This document shows positions 9,115-16,650 of a stretch of 16,650 nucleotides of DNA, in pieces; position 1 is the stretch's first letter, and each line of letters opens with the position of its first letter. The position numbers and the translations under genes were made by a program. The notes under the pieces were generated by a model. It searched no databases and was not told where the DNA came from. It saw nothing but the letters and a program-made list of their open reading frames with translations. Origin of the DNA: Brachionus koreanus (taxonomy: Eukaryota > Rotifera > Eurotatoria > Ploima > Brachionidae); contig PJRA01000473.1 in NCBI GenBank assembly GCA_016987375.1, forward strand, positions 218,319 to 234,968, read 5' to 3'.

Positions 9115-9190
9115 AAAAATTAAAAATAAAAGGTGAATTATTTTCAATAATAAACTTCTTAATCGAAAAATGAGTAACTAACAAATGAGA
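9115..9190 (+). repeat. Direct repeat, left copy, flanking RT fragment
   Basis: About 75-80 nt that reappear at ~9788-9865. The best-conserved core is the 24 nt at 9149-9172, identical to 9816-9839 and including ACTTCTTAATCGAAAAATG. The flanks (AAAGGTGAATTATTTT against AAAGGTAAATTGTTTT, and AACTAACAAATGA against AACTAACAAAATGA) also align with a few mismatches. The copies bracket the minus-strand RT fragment closely. Confidence 0.7.
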
Positions 9191-9245
9191 AAATAAAATT
9201 AGAAAATTAGACTAAAATGATTAAGATTATATATTTTTCTATTGA

Positions 9246-9276
9246 TGCCTAAGTATTTTTTTGAGACATTTAGGCA
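9246..9276. repeat. Small inverted repeat near the 3' end of the RT fragment
   Basis: TGCCTAA (9246-9252) pairs with TTAGGCA (9270-9276), with AGTA and ACAT partly extending the stem. It lies ~75 nt past the last RT-like codon on the minus strand, where the element's 3' UTR would be. Some LINE-type elements carry 3' stem-loops recognised by their RT (established knowledge). Whether this is one is inference. Confidence 0.35.
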
Positions 9277-9350
9277 CAATGCATCACGGTATGCATATGC
9301 AAGACCTAGTCAATTATATAAACATTTTTCTATATGTTTCGTTTTCATTA

Positions 9351-9780
9351 TTATTGTGGAATATTCTTATTAATTCCATTGTTGACTTGTTTCGACACTT
9401 CTTTAATTTTTAGTTTGAGGAATGAAACCAAAACTTCAAAATCCAGCTGATAAAGATTTAAGAACTCAGTTATATTCTTGAGGCAAAATTTGTTACTCAA
9501 TTTTATCCATCTAGTTCTTCCAAATTTTTTTTTATGTAAGTTCGTTTTTACCAAGTCTTTTTAAGAATGCTAATTTTTCTTTCATCAACTTCTGTTTCAC
9601 TTTTCCAAGACCAAGGGCCAATATTAGATTTGTAGAGCGAGAATTTTTTTTGTTTGTCATTCTTTTGGCCATTATCCTCTCTGCTGTTTGTAGTTTTTGC
9701 TGTTTGTATCTCCAGCTTAGTAAGTGCATAATTTTCTAATCCGTATACTAGAACAGGTCTGACAAATGCTTTATAGAAAT
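9351..9780 (-). pseudogene. 5'-truncated, frameshifted LINE-type RT fragment
   Basis: Three minus-strand frames read in order as the C-terminal part of a non-LTR retrotransposon RT. At 9778-9705 is 'FYKAFVRPVLVYGLENYALTK', the classic 'yk..vRPvL.YG.E.w.lt' stretch. After a frame change it continues at ~9690 as 'LQTAERIMAKRMTN', matching 'lq..e~ilR.i'. After a second change near 9540 comes a Lys-rich tail ending at 9351. There are no catalytic residues (YADD is upstream and missing), so it is a dead 5'-truncated copy. It sits antisense in an intron of the CCDC162-like gene. It differs in motif spelling from the 4216-4634 fragment, so they are probably different families. Confidence 0.65.
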
Positions 9781-9787
9781 AAAAAAA

Positions 9788-9865
9788 ATAAAATTAAAGG
9801 TAAATTGTTTTTATTAATAAACTTCTTAATCGAAAAATGTGAAACTAACAAAATGAAATATTAAA
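9788..9865 (+). repeat. Direct repeat, right copy, flanking RT fragment
   Basis: Partner of the ~9115-9190 copy; the identical 24-nt core is at 9816-9839. It starts within ~10 nt of where the RT homology begins (9780). This makes the pair look like a long target-site duplication made on insertion of the truncated element, since worn by mutation. Confidence 0.65.
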
Positions 9866-11030
9866 TGAGTCAAAAAGGGTTATTTAAAATATTTAAAATA
9901 AAAAAATAAAAAAACTAAGACCTACAAGTTGTTCAGAATTTTCTCTAGTTTCAGAATATGTAAAAAAAAAATATTTAAAAATCACATCAAATTGTAGAAA
10001 AATCATTTATCTATCAAACGGTGTGTAGAAACAACATATTTTATATTGACTTTCATTACTTATTGACTCTCGAAGAAGACCAACTTTTACTAAGTCGGCT
10101 AAACTTCAGACCCCCCTAGCCCAAAAAAATTTTTTTTTGACCCCCCCTAAAAAATCGGCTAACCCTAGGTTTTCATATATGGAGAATCTAAAAATGAGGT
10201 CCATTTCAGTCGATTAAGATAGTGTAGAAGTTTTGCATTGCGCGAACTTTATGTCTAAGTACTTTGTCAAGACATTTAGTAGAAGTAGTCTTTTAGTCTG
10301 TTTGAAAGTTCATTCTAAAATTTTCTAATACTTTTTAATTCATTTTTTTTCTTAACTGTTCGAGAACTATGCTGCTCTGTTTATGATCCGTAAATTTTAC
10401 CTAGTTTTTATTTGACATATTTTTCTTATACATGTCACTGTCAAATTGTAAAATATCTCAGAATATAAAATAAGAAAAAATTTTAAGCTTATATTTTGAT
10501 CAACTCAATAACAAAAAAATTAAAACCACATGTTATCATTACAATAGAAAGCAATATGAGGTAAAACTAATTGGCGTAGTGAAGCAACTTTTTGAAAAAT
10601 GTGACTAGAAAAATCAAGATGATGAAAATGCAGTCAAGAAAAAAACGGTTCATAAAAAAATTTTGAAGAAAAAAAAATTAATTCTTTTAAAAAGCGAAAT
10701 TATTTTAAAAAATTTAAAAAACTGATCAGCCTTTATTAAATGCTTTTAAAAATGAAAAGTTAATTATGATTTAAATCTAAATTTCATTAAAGTCAAAAGT
10801 TTTTTTTACGTTATTTTAAGCTAAGATACGAGTTTTTTAAATTAGGTTGTATGACAGGAGTTCTTGATATTTTTGTAGCATACAACATACATTCTTGCTT
10901 CACACGAAAGCCTATCTTCCACTGAATTTTCTCTAACATATCAATATCTGCTAAAAGCTAAGATGATCATGCAAATTTTGTCTTATGTAATTTCAAAGAA
11001 TTTATATCCATTCGAAAAAATAATTTCACA

Positions 11031-11140
11031 TTAACACCAGAAGGACCAACCGAGTCTTTTTGACTCATTTAAAAATTTGTAAATCCTCGTATCTTTTGAA
11101 TAGATTTTTCAAATAAAAATACATTTTTTTCAATCATTTT
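11031..11140 (+). mobile_element. Piggybac-like MITE end (partial, diverged copy)
   Basis: TTAACACCAGAAGGACCA at 11031-11048 and the following ~100 nt align with the reverse-complemented right end of the MITE at 13873-14095. Shared blocks include GACTC then TTTAAAAA, and GAATAGATTTTTCAAATAAA, which is identical in both. I could not find a matching terminal inverted repeat downstream within a few hundred bases, so the copy is truncated or its far end has decayed. Confidence 0.5.
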
Positions 11141-11787
11141 GGAAAACATTTTACTTTAAACTGCCTTTAAGGTGTTTAATGAAATAAATAAAAAATAAAT
11201 TATCTTCACAATTATTCGTATATTAAAAAATACCCAAATATTCTTTAAAATGCAACTATGAATGTTGCATTTATAAAACTAGCTTTTGATCTTAAAAAAA
11301 AAAGTTATAAGAATATTTAACATTTGGTTCTGTTCTATTGAACTTAATTTCACAAAACCACTTGATTTAAGGGTATTGTGAAATTCAAATACAAATAAGA
11401 CTTAAAAAAAAAATTTCTAAAAATTAAAATGTATTTTTTAAATGTTAATAAATTTCAATTCTTAAAAAAATCGTTTCTGTATTGAAGACTTACTAAATTG
11501 TCTGCAAAAAAAAATACAAAACTTAAAATTTACAGTAATTTAACTCAATTCAAGCACCTAATGTTAAAAAATAGTCATGAATATTTTATGCATCGTATTT
11601 AGATAAAAAAGCGATCAATATCACTTGCATGCTTTATTGCACAGTATTTAAAAAAAATTTTTTTTTAGAAAAATAGAAATTTTTAGTAGCTTTCAATTGA
11701 CAAAAGCCAAAAACTAAAGGAAATAATTAGTTTTTGATTTTTGCAGTATTGCAAAATTAAAATGTCTTATCTGTTCAAAAATTTAAG

Positions 11788-12660
11788 CTTGGTTCAGAAA
11801 ATTGGGGAGCTGATTCCAGTATTCATGCACTTAAAAAAGAGTCCAATTGGGTACAGTTCAACTCGCTTGTTCCACAAAAAGATCCAACTCATGAAAAAGA
11901 CAAAGCCAAGCTAGCTCAAAAGCACTTCATAGATCAATATCTATTGTCGCACAACAGCTTCTTGGAAATTAGTAACGATGAAGTAAGAAAAAATAAGGAA
12001 AAAAATAAAATTTATATTAATAATTGTTTGAAGAGAGTGCAAGAAGCGCTTAGAGAAAACTCAACATTGGTAAAACATCAGCCAAATTTGGACTCAATAC
12101 CAGTAACCAAGGGAATTTCTCAATTTAACTCAAAAACCATTTGGAAAAAAATATTTCACAATCAAAGTTTTGATTCACAAAATGAAAAACATAGTGAAAA
12201 TTACGATTTGACTAGCAATGCTGTACAAGCGCCAAGGCCAATTTCTTTCCGCTCTAAGTCAAATAGAAAGCAAGATGAGTTCAGTTTTACAGAAAATTTA
12301 CAAAAACTTGGTCTTGATGACTCGAAAACAAGCAATCAAAATCTTTCTAATGTACAAGGATCCTATTTGTCGTTTCTTCTTTTAAGACATTTGAGAATAC
12401 GAGATCTAAAGCGACAAGCATTAGGATTTTTGAACTTTTTTCGATCCATAGAAAAAACACTCACTATTTATGATGGCGGTCTTTCTCTAGAATCTTCTAA
12501 CTACAAGCGCACTAGGTTCTATTTTTTGTCATTTTATTTTTAAATAAAAATTTTAACCTAATATTGATTATTTAAGTGCTCAAAATTATGCCAAAGAGAC
12601 ACCTTATGGAGGAAACCTGGGAAATCATGCATACATGTTTAATTCACCAAAAGACTTTCG
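11788..12660 (+). CDS. CCDC162: CCDC162-like protein, middle exons
   Basis: This continues the gene that starts at 5558. Exons are 11788-11982 (phase 0 to 0), 12034-12515 (ends phase 2) and 12577-12660 (ends phase 2). The first carries 'SENWGADSSIHALKKESNWVQ' and a helical 'HEKDKAKLAQKHFIDQYLLSHNSF'. The second is a Ser/Asn/Lys-rich linker followed by 'LRHLRIRDLKRQALGFLNFFRSIEKTLTIYDGGLSL', a basic amphipathic region. The third gives 'AKETPYGG...YMFNSPKDF'. A 51-nt AT-rich segment (11983-12033) with good GT...AG ends has no stop and length divisible by three; I treat it as an intron. The donor at 12516 (AG|GTTCTA) is weak but the phase fits the acceptor at 12576. No catalytic motifs are visible; a scaffold role is likely but unproven. 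Confidence 0.65.
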
Positions 12661-12870
12661 GTAATTACTTGTTTATCCATACTAAGAATGGTACTTTATT
12701 TAAATAAAGAAAAAAAACAGGAGTGGAAAATATTTTATGTAGTTTTGATTTGTGAGCAAATCTAATTTTGCTTTTGTAGTTTCTATACCACAACAACCAT
12801 ATATAATATGATCAGAAATTTTGAAAACTCAAAAAAACAGTATTTGATCCCAGAATTTCAGAGCAAAGTA

Positions 12871-13032
12871 AAATGTTTTGATTAAATTTCATTTTTCAAA
12901 AATGATCAAAACATTTTAACTGCACAATTAAATTTCAATGCATTTTTAGAAATTACAATCTTTTTTCAAAAGTCTAAAAATAAAGCTTTGAAAAGTTTGA
13001 ATTTTTTTGAAAAATGAAATCTGATCAAAAAA
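12871..13032. repeat. Nested foldback repeat
   Basis: AAAATGTTTTGAT (12871-12883) is a perfect inverted match to ATCAAAACATTTT (12905-12917), a 13-bp stem with a 21-nt loop. In addition, the stretch ~12878-12903 (GATTAAATTTCATTTTTCAAAAA) is repeated inverted at ~13003-13026 (TTTTTGAAAAATGAAATCTGATC). It looks like a small foldback or MITE-like element. Part of it (12910-12960) recurs at 15005-15056. Confidence 0.55.
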
Positions 13033-13217
13033 CTTATTTTGACAAGTTTCAGCCGTATCCGTCTAGAAACGCAAAAGTTATTTAAGTTTAAGGAACTTTT
13101 TAAAATTTTTTAAAAACAAATCTGATGCTTGCGTTTTTAAAAAGATTTTCTAATTTTTTAAATTCACTTTGATCTAGTTTTTCTTCAAATTTTTCTATGT
13201 TTTGACTTATACCCATC

Positions 13218-13243
13218 ATGAATAAATAAATAAATAAATAAAG
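13218..13243 (+). repeat. (AAAT)n microsatellite
   Basis: AATAAATAAATAAATAAATA, about six units, preceded by CCCATCATG. Many invertebrate LINEs end with a tetranucleotide tail of this kind, but no RT coding is visible upstream, so a LINE tail is only a possibility. Confidence 0.6.
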
Positions 13244-13872
13244 AGATAATAAATAGGCACTCAGGTTCTAAAATTCAAATTTGGCAAGTTTTTTTTTCTC
13301 TTTAACATTTTTTAATAATAATAGTAATATTCTACGATCAAATTAGTTTAACTAAATTGACAAAGCATAATAACTAATTGAATACCACTAAAGTAGACTT
13401 TTCATTGTTGTTTCTACCAACATTGTTGATTTCATTTTCGCTTACACCATACTTCTTTTTTTGCATGTTACCATTACACAATTCATGATTATGTTTCTTT
13501 TTTTTTTCATTTATTATCACTTATTATCTAATTTAATAAAAATTTGAAAAAGTCCAAAAAGCCAAAGGATTTATTTATAAAAAATCAAAAAAAGATAAAA
13601 TTCAATTTGCATATTTTTAGAATAATCATTTGATAAATTTCCTGTTTATCTTTTCTAAAATATTGAAATATCTTTTACACATTAAACTTTTATAAACAAT
13701 AAAAGTTTGATAAAAGAATCTAATATAAAAAGAGGTTAATAATTATTTTTATAACTATGTTGTAGTTCTCTCAATGACTACAACACCGACTCAGCCAACT
13801 TATGTGTCTATAGTTTCACAGTGCAATTCTACGATCTCATGCGTTTAGCAAGTTACTAGTATTTAACACTAA

Positions 13873-14095
13873 TTAACACTAGAAGCACCAAGCATTTTTT
13901 CATGTTTTTTTAATGCAAAAATATTTAATAGAAAAACTATAATAATTTTATAAAATAATATCATTTTTTAAAGTAAATTTTAAAATCTACATAATTCAAA
14001 AAACATATATTTATTTGAAAAATCTATTCCAACGATACAAGAATTTAAATTTTTTTAAAAGAGTCAAATGAATCGTCTGGTGCTTCTAGTGTTAA
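13873..14095. mobile_element. piggyBac-like MITE with TTAA flanks
   Basis: CACTAGAAGCACCA (13877-13890) and TGGTGCTTCTAGTG (14078-14091) are perfect 14-bp terminal inverted repeats, each bordered by TTAA (13873-13876 and 14092-14095). The match extends through the flank to 21 bp (13870-13890 and 14078-14098). The interior is ~187 bp, AT-rich and non-coding. Exact TTAA target sites and a C-A/C-C-T-A-G-type terminus are hallmarks of the piggyBac superfamily (established knowledge). The element is non-autonomous. A partial extra TTAACACTAA sits just outside the left end at 13863-13872. Confidence 0.75.
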
Positions 14096-15004
14096 TTAAG
14101 TTATTATTTAAATATATTATTATTTAATTTCTTTACAAATTATTTGTGTTATAACCGCGAACCACCAGATCCTAACAGATCCGGAATAAGACAATTCTAT
14201 TTAAGGTTTATAACAGCTAATTTTATTTTTTCAGTGGACAAAAAAAACAAAAAAAAAAAGCTAATTTTTATTAAAAGAAATAGCTAATACAATTAATTAT
14301 TAGATAAAAAAAAAGAGTACTAAAAATATTCGAAAAAGAAATTCACACTTTTGAAATTAATTTTTTTTTGGTTAGTAAATTTACTGTATATATCTGTTGT
14401 GGGCTCTGAAACTTGAAATTTGTCTATTTGTATATTTTCATTACATTCATTCATACGATCATCTATATTTTTGCTTTATAGTACTATAATTACATGACAC
14501 GTTAAATGTCGGTGAAATTGTAATAATAATAATCTTTGCTTTTTGTATTTGCTTCAATATTCAAATCAAGAGCTGGAAATTTGCACAAACCAAGATTATA
14601 AGCTACTCCAATTCTGTATTAAAATATGTAGTTTTTGTATTAATACGGAAACGAACATTTGCTTAGTTGCCATTGAGTTTCGTTGAACAAACAAAAACCA
14701 TTGACATTTATCGAAATATCCTTTGCATATATTGACTTTGCTGCTGATACTCTACTTCAGTCTATGAAAACATGAAAATTATTTACTGATTTAGCCTATC
14801 TGTCAATTTATTTAATTTACTATTTGATTAATTTTTTATCTACTTTTTAATTAATTTATTTAGCTACTAATAAAAATACTAGCCTTATCTTTAATAAATT
14901 TTAGTTATGGTAAAAAAAGATATGGTAAGCCTGCTATGAAATCTTATGCTAAAAAATTAGTGTTCATTAGATTTGATCAAAAGGCAGTGTTAAATTTTTG
15001 AGCA

Positions 15005-15056
15005 TAACATTTCAATGTGAAATTAAATTTGAGTGCATTTTTTAAAAATTACAATT
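15005..15056 (+). repeat. Second copy of intronic dispersed repeat
   Basis: About 50 nt similar to 12910-12960 in the same orientation. Shared blocks are AACATTT, AATTAAATTT, TGCATTTTT and AAATTACAAT, in the same order and spacing. This supports a dispersed AT-rich repeat rather than chance, though base composition weakens the case. Confidence 0.4.
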
Positions 15057-15204
15057 CCCTTTCACTATTTAATAAAATTTAGAAATATGAAAGGAAATTT
15101 AATTGATTATATTTAAGATAAATGATTCTAAGACCTATGTTGGGTGACCTCTCTTTTTTTTCTTAAAAATTAAAAAAAAAATTTAACAATTTATAAAGTA
15201 TCAG

Positions 15205-16031
15205 CGAACATGAATTTATGGAATTTTCCGAAATAGAGAACCATGACGATTTTTACTCAGTAGATGAAAAAGGCTTCGTGCATGTTCAAGACCAGCGTGG
15301 ATACTTCATAATGTATGATGCTGCCTTAAATGACTTAAAGTGACAAATAATTTAAAATTAAAATCCTAGGCTAAAATTTTTAAAATAGAAAGCTTGAAAA
15401 TGAATTGCTTTTGATAGCTTCTTATTATATAGCAAAAGATAAAGAAACATTTGATGCTAAATCTAAAAATCAAGATGACGCTATTGATGTAGGCTTGTAT
15501 TCACATCAGAATGTAGACAGATTTTCAGTTCTACTGGACATTTGGACTAATGAAGTTAATTTTTTGGAGATGAAAAAAAATGTATGTCTTAAAAAATCTT
15601 AAGCGTTAAAAAAAAACAAAATTTGCTTTTAGCTTTTGGACATTTATTATGAGGTGTATCAGAACATTTTTGATAAAAATGAAAAAAGAAATATAGCTCA
15701 AATCATCACAAATATAATGCATCAACGAGTTCGCTTTGATCTGCATGCTAATTATTTCAGTCATTCCTACCGACTAGAGGTGTCATGCTTGTACAAACAA
15801 TGTCGTATTCTGAAGCTTATTATGGACAAAATGATTGATGAAATGCGAAATTATTTGGAAAAAGTCGAAGATTCTAGCTTTGGCCTACCAATGACTGTTA
15901 TACAAAAAAGACCAATTAATTTAAGTTCTAACATATATGGTCAAACACTTAAGAATTTTTATCTGTTGGAATTTCATCCATGTTTGGCTTCGGCAAGTAG
16001 GCTTCCAGCTGCTTTTAGACAATCCATTGAG
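15205..16031 (+). CDS. CCDC162: CCDC162-like protein, 3' exons in window (gene continues)
   Basis: These exons are 15205-15339 (phase 2 to 2), 15389-15581 (ends phase 0) and 15633-16031 (ends phase 0 at a strong GAG|GTAAGT donor). The small introns are 49 and 51 nt. The protein reads 'EFMEFSEIENHDDFYSVDEKGFVHVQDQRGYFIMYDAAL', then 'LLLIASYYI' and 'NQDDAIDVGLYSHQNVDRFSVLLDIWTNEVNFLE'. It continues with 'LLDIYYEVYQNIFDKNEK', 'ITNIMHQRVRFDLHANYFSHSY' and 'FYLLEFHPCLASASRLPAAF'. From memory, this conserved run is shared with CCDC162 proteins; that is the reason for the name. With the upstream exons the window encodes ~879 residues, and no stop is reached, so the C terminus lies beyond 16650. Function is unknown; helical content suggests a scaffold or coiled-coil protein. 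Confidence 0.75.
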
Positions 16032-16249
16032 GTAAGTGATATGTTTTACCTCTCTAAGAAATATCTAGAGCATTTTTATGTGAATAAACAAAATTTATAT
16101 CAAGATAATCAATTATTTCGAAAAATAAAGAATATTTTATTTCTTAGCTAAAAATAGAAAAATTTTTCTCTTATTTTTTTTATTTTAATTAATTAATTGG
16201 TGCAGACAAAGTTTTAGGACCAAGTTTGTTTTGTCATAACTACCTTATT

Positions 16250-16543
16250 TTAAATTGAATCCTCAGAGTTTGTTAACTCTCTGATTACTATGTGTTTTGG
16301 ACACAAAAACCAAATATTCACTAAAAAGCCAAGTCGACTAATGAAGCGTTTGGTCAGCAACAAATCAGGAATATCACTGCGAAAGCTTGCCCTACGGTTC
16401 AATTGTTCGCAAAACTTAGTTATAGTTTTGTGATGGTGTGAGCTGGTTAACTTAATCGAATTTTGCGCACTGCTCATCTTCCAATCACCGGATTGCTTTA
16501 AGGCTCGACCTTTTTTAGCCCATTTTTTTTGTTTACATGTTGT
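16250..16543 (-). other. Unassigned antisense open frame (98 codons incl. stop)
   Basis: A minus-strand frame runs from just after a TGA (16546-16544) to a TAA at 16250-16252. The first Met is at 16477. It lies in the intron following the last exon in view. The stretch is visibly richer in G+C than the surrounding intron. The product is basic (KQKKWAKKGRALK near the start), with a His-rich patch (SSHHHKT) and a short hydrophobic stretch (LGFLVNIWFL). I do not recognise it. It could be an exon of an antisense gene, a transposon remnant, or chance. Confidence 0.3.
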
Positions 16544-16650
16544 TCATTGGGCATTGTGAATTTAGGAACAAAAAACAAAAACAAAAATTTAAAATTAAAA
16601 TAGCTTTTTTTCTAAGGGTCTAATAACCGTTCTGCAAAATATATCAGCTG

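Larger units (their letters stand above)
8935..11787 (+). other. Intron 5 of CCDC162-like gene, repeat-bearing
   Basis: About 2.85 kb between the tentative mini-exon and the exon at 11788. It holds an RT fragment (9351-9780) framed by direct repeats, C-rich tracts around 10108-10147, and a piggyBac-like MITE end beginning at 11031. The remainder is AT-rich with nothing recognisable. The acceptor at 11786-11787 (TTTAAG) has a weak pyrimidine tract. An in-frame TAA at 11758-11760 prevents an earlier start in that frame. Confidence 0.5.
12661..15204 (+). other. Intron 8 of CCDC162-like gene, repeat-bearing
   Basis: About 2.54 kb, donor CG|GTAATT and acceptor TATCAG|CGAAC. The phase 2 halves join to give Arg, so 'SPKDF-R-EHEFMEFSEIENHDDF' reads continuously. 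It contains a foldback repeat (12871-13032), an (AAAT)n run (~13218-13243), a MITE (13873-14095) and a second copy of part of the foldback (15005-15056). The rest is AT-rich with nothing recognised. Confidence 0.55.

Noticed and set aside
14150..14210. Locally G+C-raised stretch with repeated AGATCC, checked for a tRNA
   Set aside because: No cloverleaf: the T-arm GGTTCRANNCC pattern and a pairing acceptor stem are absent.
14908..14998. Possible exon reading YGKKRYGKPAMKSYAKKLVF after a TTTTAG acceptor
   Set aside because: No phase-compatible donor links it to the next exon, and splicing 12660 directly to 15205 is phase-perfect and gives a coherent protein. It also abuts a dispersed repeat.
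1..16650. CRISPR array, bacterial operon, rRNA or tRNA genes, viral genes
   Set aside because: No regular spacer-repeat arrays, Shine-Dalgarno-led gene runs, conserved RNA genes or viral structural genes were seen; spliced genes show a eukaryotic nuclear locus.

Overview
This is a strongly AT-rich nuclear eukaryotic window with spliced protein genes. Most introns are very short (about 47-75 nt, GT-AG), while a few are kilobase-sized and hold repeat debris. There is no operon structure and no bacterial-type signal. Animal-type genes (a PX-tailed kinesin and a CCDC162/DUF4549 protein) together with the compact AT-rich introns suggest a small invertebrate. A monogonont rotifer such as Brachionus would fit, but that is inference.

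Layout: (1) 1-1323 holds the last intron and terminal exon of a KIF16B-type kinesin, with the C-terminal coiled coil and PX domain, plus strand. (2) 1638-3913 is a head-to-head pair of paralogous three-exon genes. They encode proteins made almost entirely of alternating X-Pro dipeptides ([13 protein letters not shown]) with Cys-containing ends. The pair shares a ~0.5 kb promoter with a TATA box facing each way. (3) 3914-5557 is intergenic and contains a decayed reverse transcriptase fragment, minus strand. A good RFX X-box match lies just upstream of the next gene. (4) 5558-16031 and beyond the window is a large gene, plus strand. Eleven phase-compatible exons (one tentative) encode the first ~879 residues of a CCDC162/DUF4549 family protein. 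Its big introns contain a second RT fragment bounded by ~80-nt direct repeats, a short piggyBac-like MITE with TTAA flanks, a related MITE end, and foldback repeats.

The best candidates for something undescribed are the divergent X-Pro repeat gene pair, which has no visible signal peptides, and the X-box on the CCDC162-like gene, which would point to ciliary expression. Exon boundaries were derived by hand from frame, phase and GT/AG logic. Family calls come from remembered family patterns, without any search.
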